Assembly (NCBI GenBank): GCA_963972195.1
Contig: CAXATH010000005.1
Location: 1 to 64,000, forward strand
Length of the DNA stretch: 64,000 bases
Reading direction: 5' to 3'
Source of the DNA: Litorimonas sp963972195
GTDB lineage: Bacteria; Pseudomonadota; Alphaproteobacteria; Caulobacterales; Maricaulaceae
The notes beneath the pieces were generated by a model. That model was given only the letters and a program-made list of their open reading frames with translations. It did not search any database and had not been told where the DNA came from. Below, in pieces: positions 8,609-17,870 of this stretch. Each line of letters starts with the position of its first letter. Position 1 is the first letter of the stretch. The position numbers and the translations under genes were made by a program.

Positions 8609-9472
8609 TCACGAATGAGGAGCATTTTTTAAGACTTTGATCAGTTTAGCTTCAAAGAATCGATTGCTCCAAAGATTTAGGGACTCTGCTTCCATGGGGG
8701 GCAAAAAGCGGCGGACATCCTGTTTGGCGGCGTCCCAGTCAATCTCATGAAGACGGCTATTTAATCTCTCTTCGAGCCAGTTTTTATCAGCGCTCAGACC
8801 TTCATTTTTTGACCAGGGTCCGAACTGCTGCAGAGCGGCTTCCAAATGCGGCAAATTGGGATAAACGCCTTGCGCCGCATACCAGGAAAAATCATACCAA
8901 TCCCGCCCCTTCACATAGTCCCGGCACAAAAGCGCATGAATCTTGAGGGCGAAGTTAGAGGCGAGATTTTGGTGGCGCACTTCGTAATCAACCGGAAAGT
9001 CAAGGAAGGTGAAAGCGTCAACTGAATGGGCGGGCGGCTCTACATCAATCTCAAGCTTGATTTTAAGTTTCTTTCTTTTGTCCCTTTGACCGAAAGATAA
9101 ATCCAATTGATTGGCGACCGAGTTATCTTTGATTACGGCATTTCGGATGCGTTTATCCATTTGTTCTTTGGATACCGTTTCAGGGTTTAGGCCGTATTCT
9201 TCAAACGTGGTGGTGAGCACTTTGAGATAGGGTGCCCAATCAAAACCCGAATCGGGGGTGAGCAGCATAAAATCCAAGTCTTCAGAAAATCGAGGCAGTT
9301 GGTGAAGAATGCGAAGACTTGTTCCGCCCTGAAAAACCGCAACCTCAAAAAACTTGGCGCGCCAGAGTCCGTAGAGAGCGATCTCTTGGATAATTTCCTT
9401 CGTCGCGTTCTCTTCCTCAATGGGGTTTGACGCTTTATATTTGGCGAGCTGCGCTTTGATAATATCGTTCAT
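8609..9472 (-). CDS. abiEii: AbiEii/AbiGii-family nucleotidyltransferase toxin
   Basis: 287 residues. Toxin of a type IV toxin-antitoxin and abortive-infection system; a DNA polymerase beta-like nucleotidyltransferase. The catalytic signature is GGTSLR followed by FSEDLDF, and a downstream KIHALLCRDYVKGRDWYD motif is typical of AbiEii. It is encoded 13 bp after the antitoxin, and both are antisense to the surrounding transfer genes. This pair sits as a separate cargo unit between the relaxase and traG. It may protect the host from phage or keep the element from being lost; both roles are known for the family. The substrate in this organism is unknown. Confidence 0.93.
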   Translation of the reverse strand: MNDIIKAQLAKYKASNPIEEENATKEIIQEIALYGLWRAKFFEVAVFQGGTSLRILHQLPRFSEDLDFMLLTPDSGFDWAPYLKVLTTTFEEYGLNPETVSKEQMDKRIRNAVIKDNSVANQLDLSFGQRDKRKKLKIKLEIDVEPPAHSVDAFTFLDFPVDYEVRHQNLASNFALKIHALLCRDYVKGRDWYDFSWYAAQGVYPNLPHLEAALQQFGPWSKNEGLSADKNWLEERLNSRLHEIDWDAAKQDVRRFLPPMEAESLNLWSNRFFEAKLIKVLKNAPHS

Positions 9473-9485
9473 GTTGTCCTCTTTC

Positions 9486-10160
9486 TTAGCGAGACGGCCC
9501 TGCAGATTTTAAGTCTAAAACGGCGTCTTCTAATTTTTTCAGAAAGTCATTGGCTTGCTTGTGCTTATAGACGGACTTTAACGCGCTAAAGTCCTGACGC
9601 TTAAGGGCGACGAAGTGCGAACGCTCGATACGTAATCCGGAGTCAATCCAGCTCAGTCCGACCCAGTCTTGTTTACGATATGCGACAATGTCCATTAGCG
9701 ATCGTAAAGGAGACGCAATAAGGGCGGGCTGCTCACTTAGGACATGTCTCTCCACGCGCGCAAGAAACCCTGATCTGCGGAGCGCCAAAGGATTAAATTC
9801 AAATCGTCCAAAGCGTTCGTGTTCAACTTGTTTCGATTTTCGTCCCGGCGTGACGCTCACCGTTGTATAGACGGCCTCCGGAATCCACCCATGAAAAGCT
9901 AAGGCTGTCTCCATTGAGATATAACTGCCGATGACTAAGCTTTGTGCTAAAGCATAGGGATGAACAGGCTGCGCCCTATGATTATCGGACAGGACATAAT
10001 TCCCGCGCTTAACCCGAATGAGGTCTCCGGATTTTAAAGCCCGCTTGACTTGGCCATAGCGTCTATCATCACTTCCGCCGAGAAGACGCGCCAACTGCCT
10101 ATCATTTAGGAGGCGATCCGCATAGCCTTCGCGTTTAATGAGGGAAATCAGATGACTCAT
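9486..10160 (-). CDS. abiEi: AbiEi-type antitoxin and autorepressor
   Basis: 224 residues. The N-terminal winged helix-turn-helix (about residues 1-65; GQVKRALKSGDLIRVKRGNYVL) is followed by the AbiEi C-terminal domain with HPYALAQSLV and SYISMETALAFHG. AbiEi antitoxins neutralise the toxin without a direct tight complex (type IV) and repress their own promoter by binding inverted repeats. A perfect 19-bp palindrome lies 12 bp upstream of the start, matching that model. The toxin gene follows at once. The AT-rich promoter and opposite orientation mark the pair as an inserted module. Confidence 0.92.
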   Translation of the reverse strand: MSHLISLIKREGYADRLLNDRQLARLLGGSDDRRYGQVKRALKSGDLIRVKRGNYVLSDNHRAQPVHPYALAQSLVIGSYISMETALAFHGWIPEAVYTTVSVTPGRKSKQVEHERFGRFEFNPLALRRSGFLARVERHVLSEQPALIASPLRSLMDIVAYRKQDWVGLSWIDSGLRIERSHFVALKRQDFSALKSVYKHKQANDFLKKLEDAVLDLKSAGPSR

Positions 10161-10172
10161 AAAATTCTATAT

Positions 10173-10191
10173 ACTGTCATAATATGACAGT
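10173..10191 (-). promoter_or_regulatory. Perfect palindrome in the abiE promoter (likely AbiEi operator)
   Basis: ACTGTCATA (10173-10181) and TATGACAGT (10183-10191) form a perfect 9-bp dyad around one central A. It begins 12 bases before the AbiEi start codon on the minus strand, where RNA polymerase or its transcript start would lie. AbiEi proteins are known to bind inverted repeats in their own promoters; binding here is inferred. The rest of the gap up to traG (10192-10485) holds a direct repeat CTTAAGTCTCG at 10314 and 10454 and no gene. Confidence 0.72.
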
Positions 10192-10485
10192 TACAAGAAT
10201 TATTACCTATTTCTCTTCTGTTTCAAAAATATCGCCGCAGGTGCATCTTTGTTTTCCAATAAAAATACCACCCCGATTTATTCCAATGAAGGCGAATTCA
10301 TCATTCTAGGTCACTTAAGTCTCGCCTGATCCCCGCCACTGTCCTTGCAGGTTAATAAGGGTCACACGCTATCCTTTTGTGGCATGTATAGTATTTCGAT
10401 CTATGAATTTGCTAACGCTTTCCAACCTATCTAATTTTTCCATTTTCCCTGACCTTAAGTCTCGTAATCAAACCCGAGGCTTTAC

Positions 10486-12528
10486 ATGTCCCCCAATTCA
10501 ATTCTCATCGGCCAAGTCAGCGTCGTCTTCACGACGATAGGAGCTGGCGTTTGGGGCGCGACGCAATGGGTCGCGGCTGAATTGCGGTTTGATCCCTATC
10601 TGGGCGAGCCTTGGTTTCGCCTCAGCGACACCCCTATCTATTATCCCTGGCGTCTGTTTGAGTGGTGGTATGCTTTTGAGCCTTACGCCCCAGACGTTTT
10701 TGCGCGCGGCGGTCAGATTGCGATCGGAGCCTCTTTCCTGGGTGTCGCGTTCTCCGTCATCGGATCAGTTTGGCGCGGACGCCAAGCCAAGAAGCTGACA
10801 ACCTTCGGCTCGTCCCAATGGGCAGACGATAAAGACCTTAAGCAAGCGGGGCTTTTTGGCCGCGAGGGCGTCTTTATCGGACGCACAGATAAAAATTATC
10901 TTCGGCATTCAGGTCCAGAACATGTCATGACCTTTGCGCCGACGCGCTCGGGGAAAGGCGTCGGTCTGGTCATCCCCACTTTGCTTGCTTGGCCGCATTC
11001 GACAGTTGTTCACGACATTAAAGGCGAGAACTGGCAGCTCACCTCGGGCTACCGGTCAACATTCTCCCATTGTCTTTTGTTCGATCCGACCAATCCGGCG
11101 TCCGCCAAATACAATCCGCTGTTGGAAGTGCGGAGAGGGCGCAATGAGGTGCGTGATGTTCAAAATATCGCTGATATTCTTGTGGATCCTGAAGGCGCGT
11201 TAGAGCGCCGTTCCCATTGGGAAAAGACAGGTCATGCCTTGCTCGTCGGCGCCATCCTTCATGTTCTTTACGCGGAAGAAGAGAAGACACTCGCCCGCGT
11301 AGCCTCCTTTCTGTCTGACCCAGCGCGGTCTTTTGAGACCACGCTGCGGGCAATGATGTCCACTAATCACCTCGGCGACAATGAGGCAGCTTCTAAGACG
11401 CCTAGCAAAGCGCAAGTTCATCCCGTCGTCGCGCAGGCGGCGCGAGAACTCTTAAATAAGTCTGAGAATGAACGCTCCGGCGTGCTGTCGACGGCGATGA
11501 GCTTTCTGGGACTATACCGAGACCCGACTGTGGCCGAGGTGACCTCGTCTTGCGACTGGCGCATTGAGGATTTGGTGACCGCCGACAAACCCGTCTCGCT
11601 ATATCTTGTTGTCCCGCCGTCAGACATTTCACGGACAAAGCCACTTATTCGGCTCATTCTGAACCAAATCGGACGCCGCCTAACCGAGAAACTCGACGGC
11701 GAGATTGACGGAAAAGCGCGTCGCCAAGTTTTGCTTATGCTGGACGAGTTTCCAGCCCTGGGCCGTTTAGAGTTCTTTGAAAGCGCGCTGGCTTTCATGG
11801 CAGGCTACGGTCTACGGGCGTTCCTGATTACCCAAAGCCTTAATCAAATAGAAAAGGCTTACGGCCCGAATAATTCTATCCTCGATAATTGTCATGTCCG
11901 CGTGGCTTTTGCGACCAATGATGAGCGAACCGCGAAGCGCATCAGCGACGCCCTCGGCTCGACGACAGAAATGCGCGCGATGCGCAATTATGCGGGGCAC
12001 CGTCTCGCGCCCTGGCTCAGCCACGTCATGGTCTCGCGGCAAGAAACAGCGCGTCAGCTTTTGACGCCAGGCGAGGTTATGCAACTCCCCGCCGAGGAAG
12101 AGATTGTTCTGGTCTCCGGTGTGCCGCCCATCCGCGCGGCCAAGATCCGCTATTATTCAGACAAGAATTTCAAGACCCGCGTGTCCCTCCCGCCGGTCTT
12201 GAACGGTCCCAATCATCCTTATGGCGATTGTCCTCCCTCGCGCCGGGATGATTGGGGTGCCAAAACAGCAGACGTTCATCAAGATCTCTTTGAGGCGTCA
12301 AAGGACGATCAGCCATTGGCGGCAACCGCAGCATCAGGCGGCAAAGAAAAAGCGCCTGAACTTGAGGCGGACAGTCAATCAAAGGCCGAACCGGCTCCGG
12401 ACGTCGACCTCGAAGAGATCGACCTGGACGGTCAATCAGAAGTCGCCTTACCCCAATCTATCGCCCCGCGAACTTACGGCATGGACCGGGCCTCGCCCGG
12501 CACGGACATTATGGACCTTTCCTCATGA
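10486..12528 (+). CDS. traG: TraG/VirD4 type IV coupling protein
   Basis: 680 residues. The hexameric inner-membrane ATPase links the relaxosome to the mating channel. Two N-terminal transmembrane segments occur at about residues 5-25 and 75-95. The Walker A motif is APTRSGKG (residues 151-158) and the Walker B motif is LLMLDEFPALG. The C-terminal tail beyond about residue 570 is acidic and low in complexity, as in many coupling proteins. It is the first gene of the long operon reaching at least 22.5 kb and overlaps the CopG-like gene by four bases. The preceding 285-bp AT-rich gap presumably carries the operon promoter. Confidence 0.96.
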   Translation: MSPNSILIGQVSVVFTTIGAGVWGATQWVAAELRFDPYLGEPWFRLSDTPIYYPWRLFEWWYAFEPYAPDVFARGGQIAIGASFLGVAFSVIGSVWRGRQAKKLTTFGSSQWADDKDLKQAGLFGREGVFIGRTDKNYLRHSGPEHVMTFAPTRSGKGVGLVIPTLLAWPHSTVVHDIKGENWQLTSGYRSTFSHCLLFDPTNPASAKYNPLLEVRRGRNEVRDVQNIADILVDPEGALERRSHWEKTGHALLVGAILHVLYAEEEKTLARVASFLSDPARSFETTLRAMMSTNHLGDNEAASKTPSKAQVHPVVAQAARELLNKSENERSGVLSTAMSFLGLYRDPTVAEVTSSCDWRIEDLVTADKPVSLYLVVPPSDISRTKPLIRLILNQIGRRLTEKLDGEIDGKARRQVLLMLDEFPALGRLEFFESALAFMAGYGLRAFLITQSLNQIEKAYGPNNSILDNCHVRVAFATNDERTAKRISDALGSTTEMRAMRNYAGHRLAPWLSHVMVSRQETARQLLTPGEVMQLPAEEEIVLVSGVPPIRAAKIRYYSDKNFKTRVSLPPVLNGPNHPYGDCPPSRRDDWGAKTADVHQDLFEASKDDQPLAATAASGGKEKAPELEADSQSKAEPAPDVDLEEIDLDGQSEVALPQSIAPRTYGMDRASPGTDIMDLSS

Positions 12529-13019
12529 GCACGAAACTCAAACGCATTCAGGCTTACGCGCCGGACCATCTTCATAAGCGCCTCGAGATCGCGGCGTCCC
12601 ACCCGAAGGTGAGCAAGTCCGAAATCGTCAATAAGGCGCTTGAGCTTTACCTCTCGGCCGAGCAGGAAGCGGCCCGTAATAATCCCCTGTTGCGGCGTCT
12701 CGACCGGATAACGCGCGAAGGCGAAAAACTCCGTCAGCGGCTCATCGTCTTATCCGAAGGCCACGCGCTTTTCGTGCGCTATTTTCTAACGCTTGTGCCG
12801 CCTGCATCAGGTGCGGAGCTCCAAGCGGCGCGGGCTGAAGGCGCTATTCGCTTCGAGAGGTACCGCAAGTCTTTGGAGACGATCCTGTCCGATCAGAACA
12901 GACATCTGTTCAATGGGATTGAAGATGTCTTTCTCGCGGAAAGTGATTTTTTCACCGAGGAAGAACTCGACGCGTTGGATAATCCAGTCCCAACGAGAAC
13001 AGGAAGCGGTCATGAGTAA
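12525..13019 (+). CDS. CopG/ribbon-helix-helix-like protein of the transfer operon
   Basis: 164 residues. The N-terminal stretch (KLKRIQAYAPDHLHKRLEIA, then KSEIVNKALELYL) fits a ribbon-helix-helix DNA-binding fold. A C-terminal helical region of unknown function follows. Such a gene regularly lies between traG and trbB in Tn4371-type elements and is usually annotated as a CopG-family regulator. It overlaps traG by four bases and trbB by eight. It could be a relaxosome accessory factor or an autoregulator; the sequence does not decide between these. Confidence 0.78.
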   Translation: MSTKLKRIQAYAPDHLHKRLEIAASHPKVSKSEIVNKALELYLSAEQEAARNNPLLRRLDRITREGEKLRQRLIVLSEGHALFVRYFLTLVPPASGAELQAARAEGAIRFERYRKSLETILSDQNRHLFNGIEDVFLAESDFFTEEELDALDNPVPTRTGSGHE

Positions 13020-13977
13020 TCGTCACGTCCAAAGCCGTCTGCGCACCGACACGATGCTGCGAAGTGCGTTTGGGCCGGTTATCTGCGCGGCTCTCGCTGA
13101 TCCCAGCGTTGTCGAAATCATGCAAAATCCAAACGGCGAGCTTTGGATTGAACGGGCCGGCGCGGGACGGGAGTCGCAAGGCGGCGTCTTAACCTCTGAA
13201 AAATCAGAGCGGATTATTCGTTTGATTGCCTCGCTGTCCGGTTTTGACGTAACCCGGGAGCGCCCAATCGTCAGCGCCGAGCTTCCCATTGGCGGGCAAC
13301 GCTTCGAGGGCGTCATGCCGCCTGTCACTTTGCAGCCCTCATTTGCAATTCGTGTCCCCGCAGCCCGGGTCTTTACGCTGGATGAGTATGTGAGGTCCGG
13401 CACATTGAGTACGGAGGCATCAACGGTTCTTCGGGACGCCGTCAAAACAAGACAAAATATCCTAGTCGTGGGCGGCACAGGGTCGGGCAAAACAACACTG
13501 ACCAATGCGCTCCTCGCCGAAATCGCAACTGAAGATCACCGCGTTCTGATATTAGAGGATACGCGGGAGCTTCAATGCGACGCCGAAGACTGTGTTTCCT
13601 TGCGCACCCAACCCACGGTCTCCATGCGCGATCTTGTGCGCTCAACACTACGCCTTCGCCCTGATCGCATTATCGTCGGCGAAGTGCGGGGCGGTGAAGC
13701 GCTGGATCTTCTAAAAGCCTGGTCAACAGGGCATCCCGGCGGCGTGGCAACCGTTCACGCCAATAGTTCTGCTGACGGCCTCGACCGTCTCGAGCAGCTT
13801 GTCGGCGAAGTCGTCGCCAATGTGCCGCGTAAACTCATCTCTGCAGCGGTTAATCTTGTTGTCGGGATCGAGAGCCAGGGAGGCGTCCGGCAGGTAACGG
13901 ACATACTCGAAGTACTCGGATGTGACGGCGCGAACGGCGCCTATCGGCTCCGGCCCAAGACGCCTGACCCGCCTTAA
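13012..13977 (+). CDS. trbB: TrbB/VirB11-type secretion ATPase
   Basis: 321 residues from the ATG at 13012, inside the end of the previous gene. It is a hexameric cytoplasmic traffic ATPase that powers pilus assembly and substrate transfer. The Walker A motif GGTGSGKT is at residues 154-161. ILEDTRELQ (Asp box), LRLRPDRIIVGEVRGGEA (Walker B region) and a GHPGGVATVHANS His box follow, all in the expected order. The length matches the RP4 TrbB family. The 69-bp gap to trbC carries AAGGAG close to the trbC start. Confidence 0.96.
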   Translation: MSNRHVQSRLRTDTMLRSAFGPVICAALADPSVVEIMQNPNGELWIERAGAGRESQGGVLTSEKSERIIRLIASLSGFDVTRERPIVSAELPIGGQRFEGVMPPVTLQPSFAIRVPAARVFTLDEYVRSGTLSTEASTVLRDAVKTRQNILVVGGTGSGKTTLTNALLAEIATEDHRVLILEDTRELQCDAEDCVSLRTQPTVSMRDLVRSTLRLRPDRIIVGEVRGGEALDLLKAWSTGHPGGVATVHANSSADGLDRLEQLVGEVVANVPRKLISAAVNLVVGIESQGGVRQVTDILEVLGCDGANGAYRLRPKTPDPP

Positions 13978-14046
13978 CAGCCGCCTCTGAGGCGCGAGCT
14001 TCAGTCTTCAAATTCTCAAAAATCAACATTTAAAAAGGAGTCTGTT

Positions 14047-14421
14047 TTGACCCTCTTCTCTAGTCGTGTCTTAAGCTCACATGTTTTAGGTAATCCTCAT
14101 TTTCGTCAAGCCGTTATTGGGGCCGCGCTCGGTCTCGCCTTCATGGCCCTAGCAAGTCCCGCCCACGCCGCCGGGTCGGGCATGCCGTGGGAAGGCCCGC
14201 TCACGCAAATCCTCTCATCTGTCGAAGGCCCCATTGCAAAAATTGTCGGCACCATGGCCATCATCATGGCGGGCCTCGCTTTGGCCTTTGGTGATACGGG
14301 CGGCGGTTTCCGTAAGCTGATCCAGATTGTTTTCGGACTGTCTATTGCGTTCACGGCGACCAGTTTCTTCCTGTCCTTCTTTAGCTTTGGCGGCGGGGCA
14401 ACGCTCGCCAGCGCCCTGTAA
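14047..14421 (+). CDS. trbC: TrbC/VirB2-type conjugative pilin
   Basis: 124 residues, starting with a TTG supported by AAGGAG six bases upstream. A signal peptide (FMALASPAHAA) is followed by the short mature pilin with two hydrophobic helices (IVGTMAIIMAGLALAFG and a C-terminal LSIAFTATSFFLSFF). In RP4 the homologue is cleaved and made cyclic by TraF, and a TraF gene lies at 5863. The stop overlaps the trbD start (TAATG). The rare start codon may hold pilin translation to a level suited to the operon, but that is inference. Confidence 0.92.
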   Translation: MTLFSSRVLSSHVLGNPHFRQAVIGAALGLAFMALASPAHAAGSGMPWEGPLTQILSSVEGPIAKIVGTMAIIMAGLALAFGDTGGGFRKLIQIVFGLSIAFTATSFFLSFFSFGGGATLASAL

Positions 14422-14699
14422 TGCGGCCTGTAATGGAGACGGCGCAGCACACAGACGGGTTTAGAATTCCGGTTCACCGCTCGCTCACCCAGCCCATTAT
14501 GATGGCGGGAGCGCCGCGTGCGGCCACTATTCTAAACGGCACACTCGCGGCCGCGCTTGGCCTCGGTCTTCAGCTCTGGCCCGTCGGGCTTGTGGTCTGG
14601 GGCCTCAGCCAAACGGCCTGCGTTTTCGCGGCCAAGCGCGATCCGCTCTTCGTCGACGTGCTCCGCCGTCACCTTCGTCAAAAATCATATCTTGCATAG
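14421..14699 (+). CDS. trbD: TrbD/VirB3-type mating channel protein
   Basis: 92 residues. A small inner-membrane protein that works with the TrbE ATPase. It shows the family N-terminus (GFRIPVHRSLTQPIMMAGAP) and one long hydrophobic hairpin (TLAAALGLGLQLWPVGLVVW). The start shares a base with the trbC stop. AGGAG for trbE spans its stop codon. The length is normal for the family. Confidence 0.93.
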   Translation: MRPVMETAQHTDGFRIPVHRSLTQPIMMAGAPRAATILNGTLAAALGLGLQLWPVGLVVWGLSQTACVFAAKRDPLFVDVLRRHLRQKSYLA

Positions 14700-14708
14700 G
14701 AGCCTAAC

Positions 14709-17171
14709 GTGCTGAACCTTAAAGAATATAGGGGAAGGCCCGCTCACTTGGCAGACCATCTGCCTTGGGCGGCGCTTATCGCGCCCGGTGTTATCTTGAA
14801 TAAAGACGGCAGCTTTCAACGGACAATGCGCTTTCGCGGTCCTGACCTGGATAGCTCGACTCCGGGGGAGCTCGTTGCCACATGCGCGCGGGTCAATAAT
14901 GCGCTTCGGCGTTTTGGATCAGGCTGGGCGCTCCATTTCGAAGCGACAAGGCGTGAAGCCAGTCTCAATGACGTTAGCGAATTTTGCGATCCCTTGGCTT
15001 GGCTTATTGAGGAAGAGCGGCGCGGCTTTGCTGAGGCCTCAGGCGCTCTTTTTGAGTCCGACTACCACCTGACTTTCACCTTCCTTCCCCCGGCTGATAA
15101 AGTTGGGACGCTCGAGCAAGTCTTTGTTGAGACCGATCAGCAAGACACGCGTGAAAAGACGCAAACAGGTAATACTCATTTGCGGGCCTTCCTCCGCGAG
15201 ACGGACGCCGCGCATGATTTGTTCGCCAGTGTTTTTCCTGTCGCGAAATTCTTAGCTGATGATGAAACGCTAACCTTCCTGCAGAACTGTCTCGCGCCGG
15301 ACGCCCTTCAGCCCGTACGTTCGCCGGACATTCCCATGCATCTCGATGCGGTGCTCGGCGGAATAGATCTTGTAGGAGGAATAGAGCCTCGGCTGGGTCA
15401 AAACCATATGCGCGCTATCACGCTTATGGGCTTTCCCGGTGCGAGCGAACCGGGCGTGCTCGGCGGCTTGAACGCTCTAGGATTTCCTTACCGCTGGACC
15501 ACACGGTTTCTGCCAATGGATAAGGCCGAGGCGACAAAGGTTTTAGGACGCTATCGCCGTCAGTGGTTTGCCAAACGTAAAAACGTCATGGCCATCCTCA
15601 AAGAGGTCATGACGAATGAGGCGTCCGCTTTGGTCGATACAGACGCGGACAACCAAGCGGCAGATGCGGATACCGCGCTTCAGCTTCTCGGCCAGGATCA
15701 CGTCTCGTTTGGCTATGTGACGCAGACAATTATTCTCTCAGATACTGACCCCTCCATTGTTGAAGAACGGGCAAAAGCGGTTGAGCAGATCGTAAGCGGG
15801 CAAGGCTTTGTGGCTATCCGCGAGAGTGTGAACGCCGTCGAAGCGTGGCTCGGCTCCTTGCCGGGGCATGCCTATGCGAATGTACGCCAACCGCTGATTC
15901 ATACGCTCAACCTGGCTCACATGATGCCAGTCTCAGCGATTTGGGCCGGGCCGCAGCAAAACGAACATCTCGGCGGTCCGCCGCTTCTGCACGCCACAAC
16001 GCAAGGCCATACACCTTTTCGTTTGGTGACCCATCAAGGAGATGTGGGACATACCTTAATTGTGGGGCCGACAGGCGCAGGGAAATCCGTTTTACTTGCG
16101 CTGCTCGCCCTTCAGTTTCGCCGGTATCCGGACGCGCAAGTTTTTTTGTTTGATAAAGGCCGCAGCGCGAAAGTGGCAACCCTTGGCATGAAGGGCGAGC
16201 ATTATGAGCTTGGCGGCGACGCCGGACTTTGCTTCCAGCCTTTGCGAGAAATTGATCAGCCGCTTGAACTGGTTTGGTCTGAACAGTGGGTGCTTGATCT
16301 TTTCCGGCACGAGTCGGTCGAAATTACGCCTGAAGTCAAAGAAACAGTCTGGTCAGCGCTCACCTCACTTGCGAGCGCCCCTTCTGAAGAACGCACTCTG
16401 ACAGGGCTGTCTGCGCTTCTGCAATCTGCCGCCTTACGACAAGCGCTTCAGCCTTACACGCTTGAAGGCCCGCACGGCTCCGTTCTCGATGCTGACACGG
16501 ACAGCCTATCGGATGTAGATTGGCAATGTTTTGAGATGGAAGAGTTGATGCACTCTAAGGCGCTCGCCTTGCCTGTGCTGACCTACCTCTTCCATAGGCT
16601 CGAAGCCCGGTTTGAGGGACGGCCCACTTTGCTTATCCTGGATGAAGCATGGGTCTTTCTGGATGACCCTGTTTTTTCTGAACGTATCCGCGAATGGTTG
16701 AAGGTTCTTCGCAAGAAAAACGTCTCGGTGATTTTTGCGACCCAGTCTTTGGCCGATATCGCCAATTCCTCCATTGCCCCGGCCCTTATTGAGAGCTGCC
16801 CGTCGCGTATCTTTCTGCCCAATGCGCGGGCGACTGAACCGCAGCAATTAGAAGCTTACCGCCACTTTGGCCTGAACGACACGCAGGTTCAACTTATCGG
16901 GCATGCCACGCCCAAACGGGATTATTATTTTCAGAGCCGGTCAGGAAATCGACTATTCGATCTAAACCTCGGGCCAATCGCTTTGAGTATATGCGGCGCG
17001 TCATCCGTGACTGACCTGCAAGCGGCTGATCGTATTCTGGATACCGTTTTGAAACGCGGGGAGCCTTCTGATTTCGGGGGCCTTTGGTTGCGCGCTCAAG
17101 GCTTGGAATGGGCCGCAGACCATCTCGCCGCCCACACTCACATTTCCACATCTCAAACAGGAGCTACCTAA
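14709..17171 (+). CDS. trbE: TrbE/VirB4-type transfer ATPase
   Basis: 820 residues, with a GTG start six bases after AGGAG. The largest T4SS ATPase, it sits at the base of the channel and works in pilus biogenesis. The N-terminal CagE/TrbE domain spans about residues 1-420. The Walker A motif is GPTGAGKS (453-460) and the Walker B motif is TLLILDEAWVFL. A conserved IFATQSLADIANS segment lies downstream. The length is typical. The stop overlaps trbJ by one base (TAATG). Confidence 0.96.
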   Translation: MLNLKEYRGRPAHLADHLPWAALIAPGVILNKDGSFQRTMRFRGPDLDSSTPGELVATCARVNNALRRFGSGWALHFEATRREASLNDVSEFCDPLAWLIEEERRGFAEASGALFESDYHLTFTFLPPADKVGTLEQVFVETDQQDTREKTQTGNTHLRAFLRETDAAHDLFASVFPVAKFLADDETLTFLQNCLAPDALQPVRSPDIPMHLDAVLGGIDLVGGIEPRLGQNHMRAITLMGFPGASEPGVLGGLNALGFPYRWTTRFLPMDKAEATKVLGRYRRQWFAKRKNVMAILKEVMTNEASALVDTDADNQAADADTALQLLGQDHVSFGYVTQTIILSDTDPSIVEERAKAVEQIVSGQGFVAIRESVNAVEAWLGSLPGHAYANVRQPLIHTLNLAHMMPVSAIWAGPQQNEHLGGPPLLHATTQGHTPFRLVTHQGDVGHTLIVGPTGAGKSVLLALLALQFRRYPDAQVFLFDKGRSAKVATLGMKGEHYELGGDAGLCFQPLREIDQPLELVWSEQWVLDLFRHESVEITPEVKETVWSALTSLASAPSEERTLTGLSALLQSAALRQALQPYTLEGPHGSVLDADTDSLSDVDWQCFEMEELMHSKALALPVLTYLFHRLEARFEGRPTLLILDEAWVFLDDPVFSERIREWLKVLRKKNVSVIFATQSLADIANSSIAPALIESCPSRIFLPNARATEPQQLEAYRHFGLNDTQVQLIGHATPKRDYYFQSRSGNRLFDLNLGPIALSICGASSVTDLQAADRILDTVLKRGEPSDFGGLWLRAQGLEWAADHLAAHTHISTSQTGAT

Positions 17172-17869
17172 TGCGCCGCACACTTAAAAAACTTCGCTTT
17201 CTGGCTGTGACCGCCGCTGCCGTCCCGATGATCTTTGCGGCCCCCGCTCACGCTATCTTCGGCCTTGGGGATATTGTAATTGATCCGACGAATTTGGTTC
17301 AAAATGCATTGACCGCGACACGCACGCTGCAACAGGTCACAGATCAAGCCCGCATGCTGCGAAATCAGGTCACACAGATGACCCGTCTCGGCGTCTATGT
17401 CGGAGAGGATTTGGAGCGGACGCTGTCTGAGATCACGCGGCTGACACACCAAGCGCGGGGGCTGACCTACCGCATTGATGAAATCGAGCGTGTGTTCGAG
17501 ACACATTTTCCGGATGCTTACGCCGATTGGTCGGCGACCGAGCAGGCGCAGATTGCTGACGCTCAGCAAGACGCCTCAATCATGGCTTTTCGCGATAGCA
17601 TTCAAATGCAGGCGCAAATTACGCAGGCCATTGAGCAGGATGGTCGTCAACTCGACGTATTGATGAACGCCTCCCGCACGTCAGTCGGAGCGCTTTCGGC
17701 CGTTCAAGCGGGAAATCAAATTACCGCGTTGTCGACCAAACAAACCATGCAGATGCAGACACTCATGGCGGCGCAATACCGGGCCGAGGCGATTGAGCGC
17801 TCGCGGGCTCTCTATGCGGAACAAGCCGGGGCCGCGCGTCATGAAGCCTTTATGGGACGGGGAGGTTAA
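17171..17869 (+). CDS. trbJ: TrbJ/VirB5-type minor pilus protein
   Basis: 232 residues from the ATG at 17171, following AGGAGC. A signal peptide (VTAAAVPMIFAAPAHA) precedes IFGLGDIVIDPTNLVQNAL, the hallmark start of mature TrbJ. The rest is predicted long amphipathic helix rich in Gln, Thr and Arg, as expected for the VirB5-like coiled-coil pilus-tip component. The protein acts in the periplasm and at the cell surface. An in-frame upstream start inside trbE (17084) is rejected because it would bury the signal peptide. Confidence 0.92.
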   Translation: MRRTLKKLRFLAVTAAAVPMIFAAPAHAIFGLGDIVIDPTNLVQNALTATRTLQQVTDQARMLRNQVTQMTRLGVYVGEDLERTLSEITRLTHQARGLTYRIDEIERVFETHFPDAYADWSATEQAQIADAQQDASIMAFRDSIQMQAQITQAIEQDGRQLDVLMNASRTSVGALSAVQAGNQITALSTKQTMQMQTLMAAQYRAEAIERSRALYAEQAGAARHEAFMGRGG

Positions 17870-17870
17870 T

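Noticed and set aside
10314..10464. Direct repeat CTTAAGTCTCG as an attachment site
   Set aside because: Only 11 bases, 140 bp apart and inside the element; a similar 10-mer occurs by chance near 30.38 kb. No integrase nearby.
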